This document shows, in pieces, positions 24,093 through 25,410 of a DNA stretch of 25,410 nucleotides (the stretch's first letter is position 1; the number at the start of each line of letters is the position of its first letter). The notes beneath the pieces are model-generated. The model saw nothing but the letters and a program-made list of their open reading frames with translations. It did not search any database and was not told where the DNA came from. Origin of the DNA: Oscillospiraceae bacterium (GTDB lineage Bacteria > Bacillota > Clostridia > Oscillospirales > Oscillospiraceae); the NCBI GenBank assembly GCA_017646545.1, contig JAGCMI010000025.1:1-25410 (forward strand), in the 5' to 3' direction. The position numbers and the translations under genes were made by a program.

Positions 24093-24761
24093 ATGGCAAA
24101 TTTACTGGATGAACTGAACCCCGAAGTCCGTGAAGAGGGCTTGGACACCAATGTCATCGCCAAGAAGATCCCCGTTAAGGTGGGCGTCGGCTCCACTATT
24201 TTCGAGATCCTGCTGTGGCTGCTGGGTATCATCCCCGGTGTGGTGTTCCTGTTTATGAAGATCAAGGCAAAGAACTACTTCAGCCAGCTGGAACAAAAGA
24301 TTCAAGCAAACGCTTCTCAGATCGACAACTATCTGGAGCAGCGGGTCATCGTTCTGCAGAACTGCGCCCGTCTGCTGGATAAGGCCATTGATCTGGATAA
24401 GTCCACTTTTGAAAACATCGCCCGTTACCGCTCCGGCAAGGCATCTGACTCCGATGCTGCCAGAAACGAACTGGTGACCAATCTGGATCAGCTGGCCAAC
24501 AATGTGCACGTGGCCTTTGAGAACTATCCCGATCTGCAGGCACATCAGCAAATCCGCGATGCCATGCAGCAGAATATGTACCTGCAGCGTGAGATCACCG
24601 CAGCCCGCGAACTGTACAACGACACCATCAACACCTGGAACCGGGAGATTTTTGCATGGCCCACCAAGATGATCGTGGCCGCCAAGCAGGGTTACACCAC
24701 CCGCATCCCCTTCGCTGCTTCCAAGGAAATTAAGGAAAAGGCCAAGGGCGTATTCTTCTAA
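24093..24761 (+). CDS. lemA: LemA family protein
   Basis: LemA proteins are small membrane-anchored helical proteins of unclear function. The 222-residue product has about 30 polar residues before a single membrane helix (about 36-57, FEILLWLLGIIPGVVFLFMKI). A long helical domain follows, with the family core LQNCARLLDKAIDLDKSTFENIARYR, ENYPDLQA and REITAARELYNDTINTWNREIFAWPTKMIVAAKQGYTTRIPF. The classical LemA sequence near the end has FP where this has WP. AAGGAG precedes the ATG. It is cotranscribed with the larger membrane protein 14 nt upstream and ends at a strong terminator. Confidence 0.88.
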   Translation: MANLLDELNPEVREEGLDTNVIAKKIPVKVGVGSTIFEILLWLLGIIPGVVFLFMKIKAKNYFSQLEQKIQANASQIDNYLEQRVIVLQNCARLLDKAIDLDKSTFENIARYRSGKASDSDAARNELVTNLDQLANNVHVAFENYPDLQAHQQIRDAMQQNMYLQREITAARELYNDTINTWNREIFAWPTKMIVAAKQGYTTRIPFAASKEIKEKAKGVFF

Positions 24762-24769
24762 TGCATATA

Positions 24770-24813
24770 AAAAATCTCCGGAGCGATGCGCTCCGGAGAT
24801 TTTTGTTGTTTTA
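24770..24813. terminator. Bidirectional terminator between lemA and the prolyl isomerase gene
   Basis: A perfect 16-bp stem (24770-24785 with 24789-24804) has an ATG loop and is followed by TTTTTGTTGTTTT on the + strand. The A run on the left serves as the T run for the converging minus-strand gene. Confidence 0.93.
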
Positions 24814-25410
24814 GGACAGGTCCACAAATGCCAGTGCGATTTTGCTGTAGTTGACTTCCATCTGATACTCAGCCAGAAGTTCCTGCAGGATTTCAGACTG
24901 CTTCTGGCTCATATAAGCATCACGGGTATCTGCCAGCCACAGTTCCTCGCCAAAATCAGATAAGAACATAATATGATAGCCAAACCTGGTTTCCACAATG
25001 CCGTAGTCGCCCTTCTGGCGGCTTTCATCGAAGCACCAGTCATTGAAAGTCGTCACCATCATACCGGGATACACATCGGTGTACAGGCCACCTGCCTCAC
25101 CATTGCTGTCCTCAGTATATTCCTTTGCCAACGCCGCAAAGTTTTCTTCCGTGGGGTTCTCCAGCCACTGAGCCAGAATCGCCTCTGCTTCAGCATATCC
25201 CTCTGCCGCCAGTGCTTCGTCGGAGAAGGTAATCGTGCCGTCCTCGGCTTCAATGCCGCCATCGACCTTGATCAGAATGTGACGCACATTCACAAAACGA
25301 ACGCCGTCCTTCTTAATGCCGCCGGCTTCCAGAGTTTCCTTATTCTCCTCAAAATAGTCCGCCAGAACATCATCGGAAGGCTCTTCCAAAGCTGCGGTAA
25401 GCACATCGAA
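24811..25410 (-). CDS. Parvulin-type peptidyl-prolyl isomerase, C-terminal part (cut by window edge)
   Basis: The last 199 residues of a PpiC/SurA/PrsA-like foldase are visible. The parvulin domain has VRHILIKV, FAALAKEYTEDSNGEAGGLY, TTFNDWCFDESRQKGDYGIVETRFGYHIMFL and a following helix. Between the first strand and the rest is an acidic insert (VDGGIEAEDGTITFSDEALAAEGYAEAEAILAQWLENPTEEN). The start lies beyond the right edge, so a signal peptide or lipobox, expected if this is an exported PrsA-type lipoprotein, cannot be checked. Extracytoplasmic folding is thus an inference. It converges on lemA across a shared terminator. Whether it is true PrsA or another parvulin is open. Confidence 0.88.
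   Translation of the reverse strand, partial: FDVLTAALEEPSDDVLADYFEENKETLEAGGIKKDGVRFVNVRHILIKVDGGIEAEDGTITFSDEALAAEGYAEAEAILAQWLENPTEENFAALAKEYTEDSNGEAGGLYTDVYPGMMVTTFNDWCFDESRQKGDYGIVETRFGYHIMFLSDFGEELWLADTRDAYMSQKQSEILQELLAEYQMEVNYSKIALAFVDLS

Overview
The window looks like a piece of chromosome from a low-to-medium GC Gram-positive bacterium of the class Clostridia, probably an Oscillospirales/Ruminococcaceae-type gut anaerobe. Three things suggest this: strong AGGAGG-type ribosome binding sites on almost every gene, Firmicute gene orders (prs-pth-mfd; gdpP-rplI-dnaB; tilS-hpt-ftsH), and an anaerobe's rubrerythrin. The genus is inference. Almost all of it is core housekeeping DNA. I see no phage, transposase, CRISPR array, tRNA or rRNA.

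Layout. 1-668 (-): 5' part of uvrA. 669-981: divergent promoters. 982-6141 (+): prs, pth and mfd (PRPP synthesis, peptidyl-tRNA recycling, transcription-coupled repair). 6142-6458: a non-coding convergent gap holding an elaborate nested inverted repeat, the most unusual object here. 6459-9337 (-): murC, ddl and a DUF1934 gene (peptidoglycan precursor synthesis). 9513-9926 (-): small two-CBS-domain protein. 10187-10726 (+): rubrerythrin. 10769-18362 (-): a six-gene block, in transcription order gdpP, rplI, dnaB, tilS, hpt, ftsH. 18689-20344 (+): RNase J, divergent from gdpP with a roughly 150-nt leader. 20407-21267 (-): NudC-type Nudix hydrolase. 21355-22299 (+): tRNA-dihydrouridine synthase. 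22396-24761 (+): an unassigned two-helix membrane protein followed by LemA. 24811-25410 (-): C-terminal part of a parvulin-type peptidyl-prolyl isomerase.

How the parts fit. Gene junctions are tight: a 1-nt stop/start overlap for prs/pth, a 4-nt ATGA overlap for ddl/DUF1934, an 11-nt overlap for dnaB/tilS, and 14-15 nt gaps for tilS/hpt/ftsH and the lemA pair. Four genes appear to start at TTG or GTG (ftsH, rnj, ddl, nudC), each placed by a good Shine-Dalgarno sequence. Convergent gene pairs are separated by strong, mostly bidirectional hairpin terminators. uvrA and mfd at the left serve nucleotide-excision repair. prs supplies the PRPP that hpt uses.

The best candidate for something undescribed is the 6138-6459 element. 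Its two long arms pair across about 320 nt and enclose a terminator-like hairpin and a 108-nt long hairpin. Nearly all non-Watson-Crick pairs are G-U on the + strand, which points to a structured RNA, although a MITE-like repeat cannot be excluded without searching for other copies.
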